The notes beneath the pieces were generated by a model. That model was not told the DNA's origin. It worked only from the letters and a program-made list of their open reading frames with translations, and made no database searches. From Manihot esculenta (lineage: Eukaryota; Streptophyta; Magnoliopsida; Malpighiales; Euphorbiaceae): a stretch of DNA of 64,000 nucleotides. The DNA lies in the NCBI RefSeq assembly GCF_001659605.2, contig NC_035171.2, positions 26,825,825 to 26,889,824 on the forward strand, read 5' to 3'. Shown one piece after another: positions 11,560 to 22,919 of the stretch (position 1 is its first letter; each line of letters begins with the position of its first letter). A program made the translations under genes and the position numbers.

Positions 11560-13090
11560 CCTTACTCTGTGACTCAAGTCGTTAAGGATCCTCTTTGGAG
11601 ACAAGCCATGGATGAGAAGTATAATGCACTTCTCAAGAATGGCACTTGGCAGTTAGTTCCCAATCTGATAATATGCCAATTGGTTGCAAGTGTGTATTTC
11701 GAATAAAATGAAAGCCTGATGGTACTATTGACAAGTATAAAGCACAATTACTAGTGAAGGGATTCTCCTAAGAGCCAGGCTGAGATTATCTTGAAACATT
11801 TAGTCCTGTTACTGAACCGATAACAATTCGAGTGGTTCTCAGTCCTACAATTTCTCATGGTTGGCAGCTGCGATAATTGGATGTGAATAATGCCTTCTTG
11901 CATAGTACTCTTTAGGAAGATGTCTACATGATGCAACCACCTAGGTACATAATTTACAATATCCAGCTCATATTTGCAAGCTCCGAAAAGCGCTATATGG
12001 CCTGAAACAGGTGCCAAGAGCATGTTACATTGAATTGATATCTTTTCTTGTTAACATTGGTTTTCGGAAGTCTTGTGCTGATGATTCTTTGTTTATTTAT
12101 GATCATCATGGTGCCATTACTTACTTTCTTGTTTATGTGGATGATATTATGCTTACTGTTAACAATTCAAAGTTCTTGGATACTTGTGTTAGCAAGTTGG
12201 CGAGTCAATTTGCGACTAAAGACTTAGGGTCACTATATCACTTTTTGGGTGTTGAACTTATTTCTACTAAATCTGGTCTTTTCTTGTCACAACATCGTCA
12301 TATTACAGATTTGTTAAGTAGATTCAATATGACGGATGCCAAGGAGGTTACTAAACCTATGGCTACTACTGACAAATATGTGCTAGTTGATGGTTCTCCT
12401 CATATAGATGCTATGTCTTATTGTAGTCTTGTTGGTTCGCAGTAGTATTTGTCCATTACTCGTTCTGATGTTACTTTTACTATAAATAAATTATCTCGGT
12501 TTATGCATGCTCCTACACAGAATCATATGCAAGCCTTGAAGAGGGTTCTTCGTTACTTGAAAGGAATAATTCATCATGGATTATTTCTGAAAAGCAATTC
12601 AGTGTACTCTTTAATAGCCTTTTTCGATTCTGATTGGGGGGTGTTTATGATAAAGGTCGGTCAAAAACTATTTATGTTTTGTATCTAGGTTTCAATGTAA
12701 TTTCATGGAAATTAGCTCGTCAAAAATCTATTTCTAGATCCTCAACTAAAGTCGAATACAAAGCATTAGCAAATACAGCAACTAAAGTTATATGGATACA
12801 AAGTTTGTCATATGATTTGGGTTTACCACTTATGCAATCTCCAACTATATTCTATGATAATACAAAGGCAACCTACTTTTGTGCTAATCCAGTCTATCAA
12901 ACACGAATGAAAAATTTGGCTCTTGATTATTATTTTGTTCGTGAAAAAGTTTCTGCAGGTACTTTATGAGTTCTCCATATCAGCTCCAAGGATCAAGTGG
13001 CTGATATGCTTACCAAAGCTCTTGATTGTGCTCAATTTCTTCATTTTCAGTCCAAGTTTGGAGTTTCCAATGGATCCTCCATTTGCATGG
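11560..13090 (+). pseudogene. copia reverse transcriptase and RNase H remnant
   Basis: The RT begins near WRQAMDEKYNALLKNGTW (about 11600-11650) and passes through a stretch full of stops (about 11700-12010). It is then open from 12011 to 12445, with the active-site motif YVDDIM (YVDD at 12134-12145) and KDLGSLYHFLGVE. The last part holds [17 protein letters not shown], the RNase H region (FDSDWG, SISRSSTKVEYKAL, YDNTKA) and the C-terminal DQVADMLTKAL. There is a frameshift around 12640. The RT motif is intact but the protein cannot be made whole. Confidence 0.85.
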
Positions 13091-13100
13091 GCGTATAGAG

Positions 13101-13246
13101 GATAAGTCCAAGACTTAGTATTTACTCTTCTCATCTTGTTTAAAATTCATATTGCATATAAGTTCCTTCATTTAAGCTTACTTAGCTGTAACTATATTTT
13201 GAATAGGCTCTTGTATCCTTAGCTTTTTCTCTGTATAAATTGTAAC
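13101..13246 (+). repeat. 3' LTR of the copia element, first part
   Basis: Matches the first about 146 bp of the 5' LTR (GATAAGTCCAAGACTTAG to CTGTATAAATTGTAAC), then stops abruptly at the nested insertion. The remainder resumes at 15423-15470. Confidence 0.85.
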
Positions 13247-15422
13247 TATCACATTCCAATACTTAAGGATAGAAAAGATGAACTATTAGACTTCAATTCT
13301 ACTATTCTAGAGTTAGGTAATTAACTTCAGGGGAGGTGCTAACTTATCCATAGCCGCTTGACACATAATTCTGAAAGTTGAGTTTAAAGGTTCAACTTGC
13401 ATTTCATATAGAGTTATGTATGCAAAGATAGATTTAAAATAAGAATGACCAGTAATAATATTTTAATATCTTTAAGCCCTAATAACTAAATCATAAAAAG
13501 TCCAAATAAGAAAACAAACATATCTTAAAATAAAGCAGATAATATGATAAGCAAGTCAGAATCAAGTCATTTCGGGAAGTGTTTAAGGGTTTCCCGACGT
13601 GTTAGCTTGAGGTGCTTGTTAGATCCGACGTGCTTACCTAAATGAAATGAACTTCTAAATGTTAAAAGTGTAAGTTTAATAGGTCAATCTATGCATATTG
13701 AAAGTTTAAAAACTAAATTGAAACATGAAAAAAGTTTAGTAGGTTAAATTTTAAATATGAAAAGTTTAAAAGTAAATTTCAAGTTTAGTCCTCCATGGAT
13801 AGTGCATCCAAAACAGTCTGTATTACTCATGTCACAACTAATTATTTACTCATTGAAATGAGTTAAGGCCAGTGCCCAATGAACCCTGAGAAGTATACCT
13901 AAAAATGTGTAGAAAAAATATAAGCTTGAATCTGTATGAAAATGTATGCATCTGATATATTTTGTTAGACTAAAAACAGGTACTAAAACTATACTGGTTA
14001 ATACTTGATTAGGCAACTTGTAAAGAAAATTTTATAACTTAAGTTATGAAGGTCAGAATTAGATGTAATATATCTTGTTAGAAAGCTAAGATATAAAAAC
14101 ACAAGGTTTATGAAGAAATGTTAGTTTAATTCAGTCCATAAGACACTTAGAAATGTGACACAATCTCAGGCAGAAACAAACCTCAATCTAAATATTAACC
14201 TAAAAGGGATTGACATGTTGACTTTACAGCCAAATTATGCCCGTGCTAACTTAATAAACTAAAACTTTGCACACATGTTTTTAATGAAATAACAATATGT
14301 CTATAACTGAATATGGTCTACTACACACACATGTATGCTTTTAAAAACTCGTTATATCGACATGCTTGCTTATGAATGTATAATTCAACATGCTTGCTTG
14401 TTTCAACATGTTAAGAACCTAAATGGATAATTTTAGTACAAATAAATATTTAACATGTAAATATGCATTCTTGGCCCTAATAAACCTTGATATGAGTCAT
14501 AGGCAGAATAAAAGTATGGCATGCTATATACAATTTAGCAGTATTTCGCTCCAATAGGGTACATAATATGATATTTTTAACACACTATGTGTCATACAGT
14601 TTCTCGGCTTTTGAGCCATAGAGGCACAACATTTGGCCCCTAGTTCATACAGTTTGGCACTTTATGCTATACATACACAATTTTTCCTTATCAAGTTAAT
14701 TGATCCTGCTAAGAGTTTATAGGGACTAAGATTTAATTATATGACTTATTAATACCTTACAGACATACATACAAGATGGTTACCATAATATCTATGGGCT
14801 TACATGTATACAACTGCATGACTTAATTTTGCTCACTTTTCACCCATGGACACAAAATTTCCACTCGTTTTTATGAAATGATTTTGTTGTAACTATCATA
14901 TGTATTTATCATTCACCCAGTGACATAAGTTTAGCGCATTGGACTTTTTCATACGTATGTAATAGAAAAAGGAAGCAACAATCAAGAGGTTTGGTTTTGC
15001 ATCAGCACAGAAAACATCATCATAACCAGTTAATCTCAAGTTTTCTATAGAGGTTGTTTATGTTTGGCATGTACATAAGTAGTCCACTAGGAGTCTGTAA
15101 ATGAGTTTTGAAAATAGTAAAAATGTAAATTAATATATTTACTACTTTAACTTAATATGTTCCATTTATAAATTTAATAGTGCAAATTGAGTAAATATTA
15201 AGAATAAATGAGTGCTTTCCACAGGCATAATTGCTTATAAATAGGGGAGACTCTTATAGTTTCTCTATTTAAAATTATTTTTATGAATTAACATATATTT
15301 AAATATATTAAATAAAAATTAATAATATAAAAGTTAATTTCAGTCCACATATGTAATTGCATATAGTATAGTATGTGACATCCTTTACTCAACTATTTTA
15401 TAAACGGGTAAGAGGTGTTATA
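13247..15422 (-). mobile_element. Solo LTR, about 2.18 kb, nested in the copia 3' LTR
   Basis: The insertion is bounded by a 5-bp direct repeat, GTAAC (13242-13246 and 15423-15427), that is single in the copia 5' LTR. Its termini read TATCACATTCC...GGTGTTATA, what a TGTCACA...TGTTACA pair becomes after C-to-T and G-to-A decay. On the minus strand it would start TGTAACACC, as many plant gypsy LTRs do, hence the strand call. It has no coding frame. Size, termini and 5-bp duplication fit a solo LTR left by LTR-LTR recombination. Confidence 0.75.
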
Positions 15423-15470
15423 GTAACCTTCTGCTATGAATAGATCATCGATTCAATTCACATTCTCTAT
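15423..15470 (+). repeat. 3' LTR of the copia element, second part
   Basis: GTAAC plus CTATGAATAGATCATCG and following bases match the last about 45 bp of the 5' LTR, completing the interrupted 3' LTR. The first five bases are the target duplication of the nested LTR. Confidence 0.85.
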
Positions 15471-15616
15471 GGACTAGCCTTAAAACGACGAAAACTTGCT
15501 TTAAAAAGGTGAAGGTTCACTTTAAAGTGATCAGAAAATATTTTGTGTAGGCAGAAAGCTATCAAAGTTTTAACGACTAATTGTCCTAGTGAGAAAAAGG
15601 TCATATAAAATTAGTG

Positions 15617-16155
15617 CTAAAACACTTGACATGGGCGAAATGTAATATGAGTGGGCACTAAGATACCTGAGGCGGGCAAAATGTTGCTTGCTTGGGCGCT
15701 AAGACACCTGAGATGTGCAAATTATCATCTAAGTGGGCTTAAGGCACTTGAGATGAGTGAAATATCACTTGAATGGCCCTAAGGTGCCTGAGGTGGGCGA
15801 AAAGCTACCTGAGGTGGGTAAAATATCGCCTTAGTGTGCAATGTCCCTTGAGGTGGGCAGAAAGCTGCCTGAGGTGAGTAGAAAGTTGCTTTAAGTGGGC
15901 AAAAAGTTGCCTGAGGTGGGTGAAAAGCCGCCTGAATGGGCACTAAGGTACCTAAGATGGGCAAAAAAACATTTGGATGGACACTAAGGTGCCTGAAGTG
16001 GACAGAAAACCTCCTGAGTGGGCGCTAAGGCACCTGAAGTGGAAGAAATATTGTCTGAGTGAGTGCTAAGGCACTTGAGGTGGGAGAAAAGCTACCTGGG
16101 TAGGCGTCTAAAAGCCGCCTGCATGGGCGCTAAGGTGCCTGAGTGGGCAATAAGT
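15617..16155. repeat. Minisatellite, about 41-bp unit, about 13 units
   Basis: Diverged tandem units of the form TAAGGCACCTGAGGTGGGC followed by (A)GAAAGCTGCCTGAGTGGGCGC. Each unit has two half-repeats of about 20 bp (CCTGAGGTGGGC type). Several units are expanded or lack a half. Spacing, divergence and lack of unique spacers exclude a CRISPR array. The GC-rich repeats keep one minus-strand frame open (15779-15964) by chance. It begins about 145 bp after the copia element ends. Confidence 0.88.
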
Positions 16156-19100
16156 TGCTGAAATTTAGGAAGATACTTTTGATATATGGAGTGTATTAGT
16201 GTATTATCACTTTAGAATTGTGCCTCTTTTATAAGACATGACCTTTTGAGATTCATCTATAAAAATAATTATTGTACAAATATTTTTATAAAATTCCTTA
16301 ATACCTATTAGGAATCATAATAGATTAAGTTTCATGAAAATTTTTTCATAAGTATTAAAAGTAATTTTGAACCAATTAAATTAAGTATAAATTGCTCGTT
16401 GATTATTTCTGCAAATATAAGACTAAAAGAGATATATATGATAAAAAAAATAATAACAATTTAGAAAAATATGTGTGATAGCAATTTCACAATTCAAAAT
16501 AAGCCATTTATTACAATCTTAATATTTTGAATGTGCATGAAAGTACTTTGGCTAATATAGTTAGAGTGTGAAGATCATAATATATATTTTTTATATCAAT
16601 TATCATTAAAGTTCCTTTCACCTACTATTGCATTTTTCAAGTCGAGATAAATGGTTTTTTTTCTCCCTTCTTTTATCTTTTTCATTCTCAACCATTAAAT
16701 TTTTATTACATCTCATCCATCAACAAATTTGTAAATTTTAATTAAAATATAATAAATAATAAATAAAAAAATAAAATGTAAATTTTAATTAAAAAATAAA
16801 AAAAATAAAATATAAATAAAACAAATATTTCTTAATCGACCTGGTTCTTGCAATTACACATTGATTTGTTGCTCTTATGCTATGTGCTTGCTCTTTTTTT
16901 TGTTTCCTAGCCTTTCTATCATAATATTTCTCATGAATACCTTGATTTTCATTAAAAACACGTTGAATGATGATAGTTTGAAATTTCATAATTTGAATCT
17001 TTGATGAGTACTAAGAGAATATTTGACCTAATGTATAAACTGATCAAACTATATTATAAACTCTAAAATCTAAATTATTCTTTTATTTATAACAATAAAA
17101 CAAGTAAGTCTATAAGTACAAAAAAATAAGTTGGCCCCTTAACTTTTTATTTGATGTCGTATAAACACTTTACTTATAAGCTAATTTGATTAATTTAATT
17201 ATTGTACTATCCTTATTAAAAATTAAAAATTACAATATATAGTCTCATTTAATAAAAAAAATTATACTTCTTTTAGTTATTTTCATAATAAATGTTCTTA
17301 TAAATGTTTTTAAATAAATTATACTTTAATTTTTTTAGTTTTATCGTATTTAATATATCAATCTCTATATTTCTAAAATTGAACATTTAAATTGTTATAT
17401 AATTAATCCATCCAAATCGGAGATCTTTTCCATTCATAATTTTATTAGTCAACCGGTCAAATGGAGAATAAACATTTCAAATACCTAAAACGCTCTCATG
17501 AACACTTAAATCCTTTTCAATATAAGTAAAATTTTATATTGTGTAAACTATATTTTGATTCTTAAATTTTAGCGTAATTGACAGATCGATCATTATATTT
17601 TTAAAACAAAATCCTTAAATATTTATATATTTAATTCGTATGAAATTACAATTCTTTCATCCATTATAAATATTAGTTTAAAACTAGTGGATAGTTAAAT
17701 TTCATCTGAAAGTACAATTTCTTCCTAAAATACTATTTATAAAAGTTTACAATATATTTAAAGATTACTTGATATAATTTAAAAATAGTTGAAATTGTAA
17801 GTATTTTGTAAAATTTTCGAAGTTATAAGTATTGAAATATTTTAATAAATGGAATCTCAAAACATTAAAAGGTGTTAAAAATTAGTTAAATAAAATATTA
17901 TAGGTAAAAGTTAATAGGATTTTAAGTGTTCTTTCAAATAAAAAATGAAGGATCAAAATATTTAAATTATAATAGATGAGGATGAACTGATCATACATGA
18001 ATTTAAGTGGATTTTAAAAATACAAGAATTAATCTATTAATTATGCTAAAATTCAAGTATTTAAGTGTAGTTTATCTATTTGAAAAGGATAACAAAGACA
18101 TTTTTACACTTTTAATGATAAAAATGAACGGAAAGATCATAATTTGGACGGACTGATTAAAGAGAAATTTAAATTTTTGATTTTGAAAACACAGAAATCG
18201 ATCTGTTAATTATGCTAAAATTCAAAAATCAAAATTTCATTTACTCATTATTTTTTATTTCAATTTTTATCTATCATTTATAAATACCTATACTAAACAC
18301 GTAACAATCTAAATTTTAAAAATATTTATAAATTTAAACTAAATTATAAAGTTAAATTTTATAAGTTAAAGCCAAATACCCATTAAATCTCCTTTTTCGC
18401 TTTATATTCTTTAAATTTATTTTTCAACTTGTGCTTGCGTCATTGAGCTTATAAGCCGGTGTAATAAAAATTTAATAATATTGTTTGTATCTTGTGTTAT
18501 TGCCTCAATATTTTTTTTATATATATATTTATAGAAGTTTGAATATACCAATAATGAAGAATATGAAAGGAAAGAAAACCAAAATAATAAATAAGTCATA
18601 ATTGATTATTAAACTAGCCTAATTCTTCCAAATTAGTTATTTTGATTTACCTACAAAGTTTGGGCTGTCTACCAATATATTCAAGGCAACTCAAGATGTT
18701 GTTTCAAACTTGTTATTTTCAGGTGGTCTTGTACCTTAGAAACAATTAATTAAACCAATGACGCATGTATTCTTGAAGATATTTTGTTTTATTATTTTTA
18801 ACTTTTTCTTTTAGTTCTTTTTTTTTTCTTTTATTTCATGCCATGATATACACCATTGAAAAAATCTCCCTTTTTTCTTTTTTTTTTCAATCACAAGTCA
18901 TTAAATTAATGATGGCAAGACAACATGGTATTATGCATATCATATAAAATTTTGTCTTGGTAATCTCATACTCATCAGAATTCAGAAGAGAAATTAAAAC
19001 CATTTGACCATATTACTATAAAATAAAAGTAATAATAATTCAAAAAATTGAGTTCAAATATCTAATGATGACATATAGCTTCTTTTTTTCCATCGGAGAA

Positions 19101-19247
19101 AGGTCTAATAAATTCCAGTACAATTTGGATTATACGATATTTTGCATTTTTATAATTGACACGATGATTTAAAAAAAATTAAAATATTAATAAAAAAATA
19201 GATTATAACTTCGAATTATCAAAAATTTATGCGATATATTTTAGGTA
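16156..19247. other. AT-rich spacer with fold-back sequence
   Basis: No gene seen. It contains long A/T runs and the inverted and direct repeats at 17553-18245 (listed separately). Short open frames here do not resemble any family. Confidence 0.65.
17553..18245. repeat. Fold-back region with one inverted and one direct repeat
   Basis: About 17553-17606 (ATTTTGATTCTTAAATTTTA through GACAGATCGATCATTAT) is the reverse complement of about 18190-18240 (ATCGATCTGTTAATTATGCT through CAAAAATCAAAAT). A third, direct copy of the right arm lies at about 17999-18075 (AATCTATTAATTATGCTAAA). About 600 bp of AT-rich sequence separate the outer arms. This looks like a degraded inverted-repeat transposon or a nested pair; no transposase was seen. 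Confidence 0.6.
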
Positions 19248-19762
19248 AGTAACACAAACAATAATTCAAAATAAATTATAAACTATCATGTGATAAGAGT
19301 TTGATAAACCGATGAACAGTTTCATCCATATAAAGAAAGATCTGGATACCGTTGTACCTGATTTTTCATCAAGAGTCGCTCTCTTCTAAATAGGTCGAGT
19401 ATTCACATAAAAATTATTGTTAGCATGTACAATTCAGCAAAATTCTCGTTACGTCTATAATCACGGAATCCCCAATCAGTTAGCTAGAAGGATTTCTTAT
19501 CAATTAGCCGGTACCAGCCGGATTTCTAGAAAATATTATAATTAACTTTATTTTTTTATAATATAAAAAGCTAAATGATCGCAGAGACCAAAATATATAA
19601 TTTTTACACAACTACTCTTGAGTTTAATGTATTATATTAAACTCGTCATTCTCTTTAATTTACTAATTTGAACATCGGAATGACAGTTGTAGACACCAAT
19701 CACCTCACTTTCTCTTTCTTACAGGTTAATTAACTGCAACACAGTTTCGTTTCGATCATATT
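19248..19762 (+). mobile_element. Tat-like gypsy LTR (copy B), probably solo
   Basis: Same family as 1979-2524 and 47578-48076. It starts (A)GTAACACAA, has the TTTGATAAACCGATG block, CGGAATCCCCAATCAGTTAG, a TATAATATAAAAAG TATA-like box, then ATCACCTCACTTTCTCTTTCT and an end near GATCATA. No gag or pol sequence adjoins it. The ends are mutated and I found no target duplication. Confidence 0.72.
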
Positions 19763-21485
19763 AATGTTTTTTTAAATTTATATTCATGGTGTATATAATT
19801 TATTATTTCTAACATGAAAAATGAAATATACATTTCTATGTATTATTATTATTATTATTATTTCAGGTTTGAGTAAATGCTGGCATTGGGGACTCATTAG
19901 ACTTGGAACGAAGATCAACGCACGAAAAAATTGCATGTTAATGTGGTCAAATTTTGATCGTCTTGCTTAAATCCCTTTTTGAGGCCTGAAATTTTTGACC
20001 AATTGCGAATTCTTTCTAGGAAAGCTTTTCCATAAATCAAATATGAACATCCTTCATGATTTTTACGACACAATACAAATATTCCATAAGTAAATCAAGT
20101 TTTCAAATAAAGAGTCTAAATTTCAAATATGGAATATTCTAATATTAGTTTAGAAGGCTGAGAAAATCTGTTATTCCATTGCAAACAGCCACTCTCTGCA
20201 TAGCCCGTTTTGATAATTTTATACGAGGAGAAGGAAAATAATTAAAGAAACTCTTTTCTATTTTCATTTGTGTTTGAATCATGAATTAGTAAAAAAATAA
20301 TAATAAAAAGAGAAAAAAAAAGTAAAATTAATTTTCTTTGTTTGGAAATGTGAAGAGCAAAAAAATTAATTTATCCCTTAACTCTATATTTTAACCGATA
20401 ATAATATATCTTCACTATTTACTGATGATAAATCTGCATAAATATCATTGCTAAATATATTTTTGTTGATTATTTTAATTAGTTTTTATTATTATTTTAA
20501 TCGGTAATATGTTAAAAATTAATTAGTAATTGTTATAGCTATTTTTTAATATATATTAAATAAAAGCAGTGGGGAAGCCATACGGGTCCAAAAGACCATG
20601 GTTCCTCTGAACTTTTGAAAAAAAAAAAAAAAATTGAAGCCTATGTCTAAAATTTTGAAGAAACTGAATCCTCCTAAAATTTTTTTAAAAAATTGGGGTC
20701 CTTATGAAATTTTGAAAAGATTAGGAGCGGTCTAAAATTTAATAAATTAATGTCCCATGAAATTTTGAAAAAAGTAGGGCATAATAATATTTAAAAATGA
20801 AAATTACAAATCTTTTTTTTAATAAAATTTACAATTAAATCAACTTTATTTTTATTTTTATTTTAAATATAAATTACAACTAACTTTTTTCTTTTTAATT
20901 TTATCACTTCTAACTACTTTTTTAATCTACCCTAGAAAAATAATGGAATTTCTATTTTAACATGATACATATTTCTAAAATTAATATTCCACTAAATATT
21001 TTAGAGTAATAGAGTTACAAGTTTCAATTTAATGCTTTTTTTTTTTGCAAATAAATAAGAAAATGTCAATTTTGGTGCACACTCTCTTATTTAATCATTA
21101 CAATATTTTATCAAGTTTAATGAATTTAATTAATGAGTTAATAAAAATTAAAATATTTGGATATATATTTTCTATCATTATTTTAATCTTTTTTTCTAAT
21201 ATCAAATTTAAAGTAATTGAAAAAAAATTAATACTCACAATTTTACTCCGATAAGTAAATTTATCAATATAAAATAAAAGAAATTTGTATCAACTTTTTA
21301 TTTAAAATTTGTTGTTTCCATTTTTTATAATAATTACAACTATTTTTAATTTAATATAAAATTTGAAAGCCTTTTATTTTTATTTTTAAGAATATATATA
21401 ATTTTAAAACATTAGATTGGATGAAAAAAGTCTAATTTTTATGTTAATACATTTTTATTGTAAAAACTTTAAATATTAGATGTAA
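19763..21485. other. AT-rich spacer with simple repeats
   Basis: Includes an (ATT)n tract at about 19840-19863. At about 20575-20785 are imperfect repeats of the form TGAAATTTTGAAAAA separated by GGGTCC/GGGACC-like bits, resembling AT-rich repeat DNA often seen near plant DNA transposons. I see no gene. Confidence 0.6.
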
Positions 21486-21764
21486 TGTAACACAACAATC
21501 ATTCAAAATAAGTTATGAGGTGTCACCATAAGATAGGGTCACGCGGTAATGATCTAATAAGCCAATACGTGGTTCCACCCGTGAAAAGAAAAATCCAGAT
21601 ATCGTAGCATCCGATCCTTAATCAAGACTCGTCCTCTCCTGAGTAGGTCAAGTTTTTACATAAAGTTACCATTAGCGAGAAACAATCCACCAAATCTCCA
21701 TTGCGCCTATAATCATGGGATCCCCTATCATTTAGCCGGTACCATGGTGGACTTTTAGGAGATG
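21486..21764 (+). repeat. Partial 5' LTR of the truncated gypsy element
   Basis: Aligns with the first half of the LTR at 47578 (CACCCGTGAAAAGAAAAATCC, AGTAGGTCAAGT, TCATGGGATCCCCTATCA, up to AGGAGATG) and then stops. Confidence 0.8.
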
Positions 21765-21779
21765 TCGACTGGAAGCTGG

Positions 21780-22725
21780 TATGGACTGTTCAAAGTTACC
21801 AGAAGGAGCAGGAAGAGGACTTTGGCCTGAACGATGCCTCGCCCCTATCAGAAGAGATCTTGACAGAGACATTTTCTACCAAATTCAAACTTCCCAGCTT
21901 TGATAAATATGACGGGATAGCAAATCCCAGAAGTCACTTGGCGATCTTTAAAACAACAATACAGCTTCAGGACGTTAATGATTTTGTATTGTGCCGAGTG
22001 TTCCCGTCCACCCTCACGGGTTTGCCTCATAAATGGTACTAATATTTGAGCCCAGGGTTAATTAATTAATCACTTTACACAATTCGCTATCTTGTTTAAA
22101 TATGGGTTTATTACTTGTATACCTCCTAAAAAGCTCTCCTCTGACTTGCGAAAGATCCGCCAAGGAGAAAGTGAGTCTTTAAGGAGTTCTATCTCACAGT
22201 TTAATATAGAAGCAATACAGGTGGAGAAATTAAATCATGAGATAGCATGTGAAGTATTAAAGAAAGAAACGTGCAACATCAAGCTATGGATTCCCTAATC
22301 AAGAATCCAGTTAGTATGTACTAACAACTAATGGACAAAGCCCATAAATATATTAGACTGGATGACAAAGTCCAAGTATTAAGAGAGGACAAAAGGATGA
22401 GTCAAAAGCAAAATCAAAAGCTAGAGAGGTGAGGATATGAAGGAGACCATAGAAGTTACCCAGTCTCTCAAAGGAGGGATGACCAAAATAAGTATAAGAA
22501 TTACACTTCATTGAAAGACTCACAAACATGTATTCTAATGTGGATAAGGAAAAATGACAAGGAGGTCAAATGACCTTCCAAACTCAATTCTGAGAGAGCT
22601 AAAAGGCGAGACAGTACCAAGTATTATTGCTTTCATGAAGATCACGGATATATAGCGAAGGAGTACCGGCAGCTAAAAGATGAGATCAAGAGGTTAATAA
22701 GGGACGGCACACTTTGAAAGTTTGC
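21780..22725 (+). pseudogene. Tat-like gypsy gag remnant
   Basis: The capsid-type block FKLPSFDKYDGIANPRSHL (about 21882-21940) and LCRVFPSTLTGLPHKWY end at a stop at 22042. The frame picks up at 22092 (IRQGESESLRSSISQFN). The nucleocapsid end is visible at about 22610-22720 (KYYCFHEDHGYIAKEYRQLK, then DEIKRLIRDGTL), where the usual zinc-knuckle cysteines are partly replaced. Several stops and frame changes make it non-functional. Confidence 0.78.
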
Positions 22726-22919
22726 TAGAAAGAATAGAGAAGAGAGGATGTCCGAACCCAAGGTAACAACTCCTAAAACTACTCTTGACAGTGAACCTGT
22801 AGGAGTTATACATGTAATTGTAGGAGGACACAATGATGGCAAGGGAAAAAATAAATGCATCATAGAAGACGTCCTATCAATTTAGCAGGAGCCATGGGCC
22901 AAATAGAAAGTAAGGTATG

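Larger units (their letters stand above)
8701..15470 (+). mobile_element. Ty1/copia LTR retrotransposon, decayed, with a nested LTR in its 3' end
   Basis: Short LTRs (about 190 bp) flank an internal region of about 4.2 kb in copia order: gag with zinc knuckle, protease, integrase, reverse transcriptase, RNase H. The primer-binding site next to the 5' LTR is of initiator tRNA-Met type. All domains are recognisable, but stops and frameshifts break the polyprotein many times and catalytic residues are lost, so it is non-autonomous. The 3' LTR is interrupted by a later 2.2-kb insertion. The LTR ends lack the usual clean TG..CA, and no unambiguous target duplication was found. Confidence 0.88.

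Noticed and set aside
15617..16155. CRISPR-like array
   Set aside because: Units are tandem, diverged and contain no unique spacers, and the genome is a plant's.
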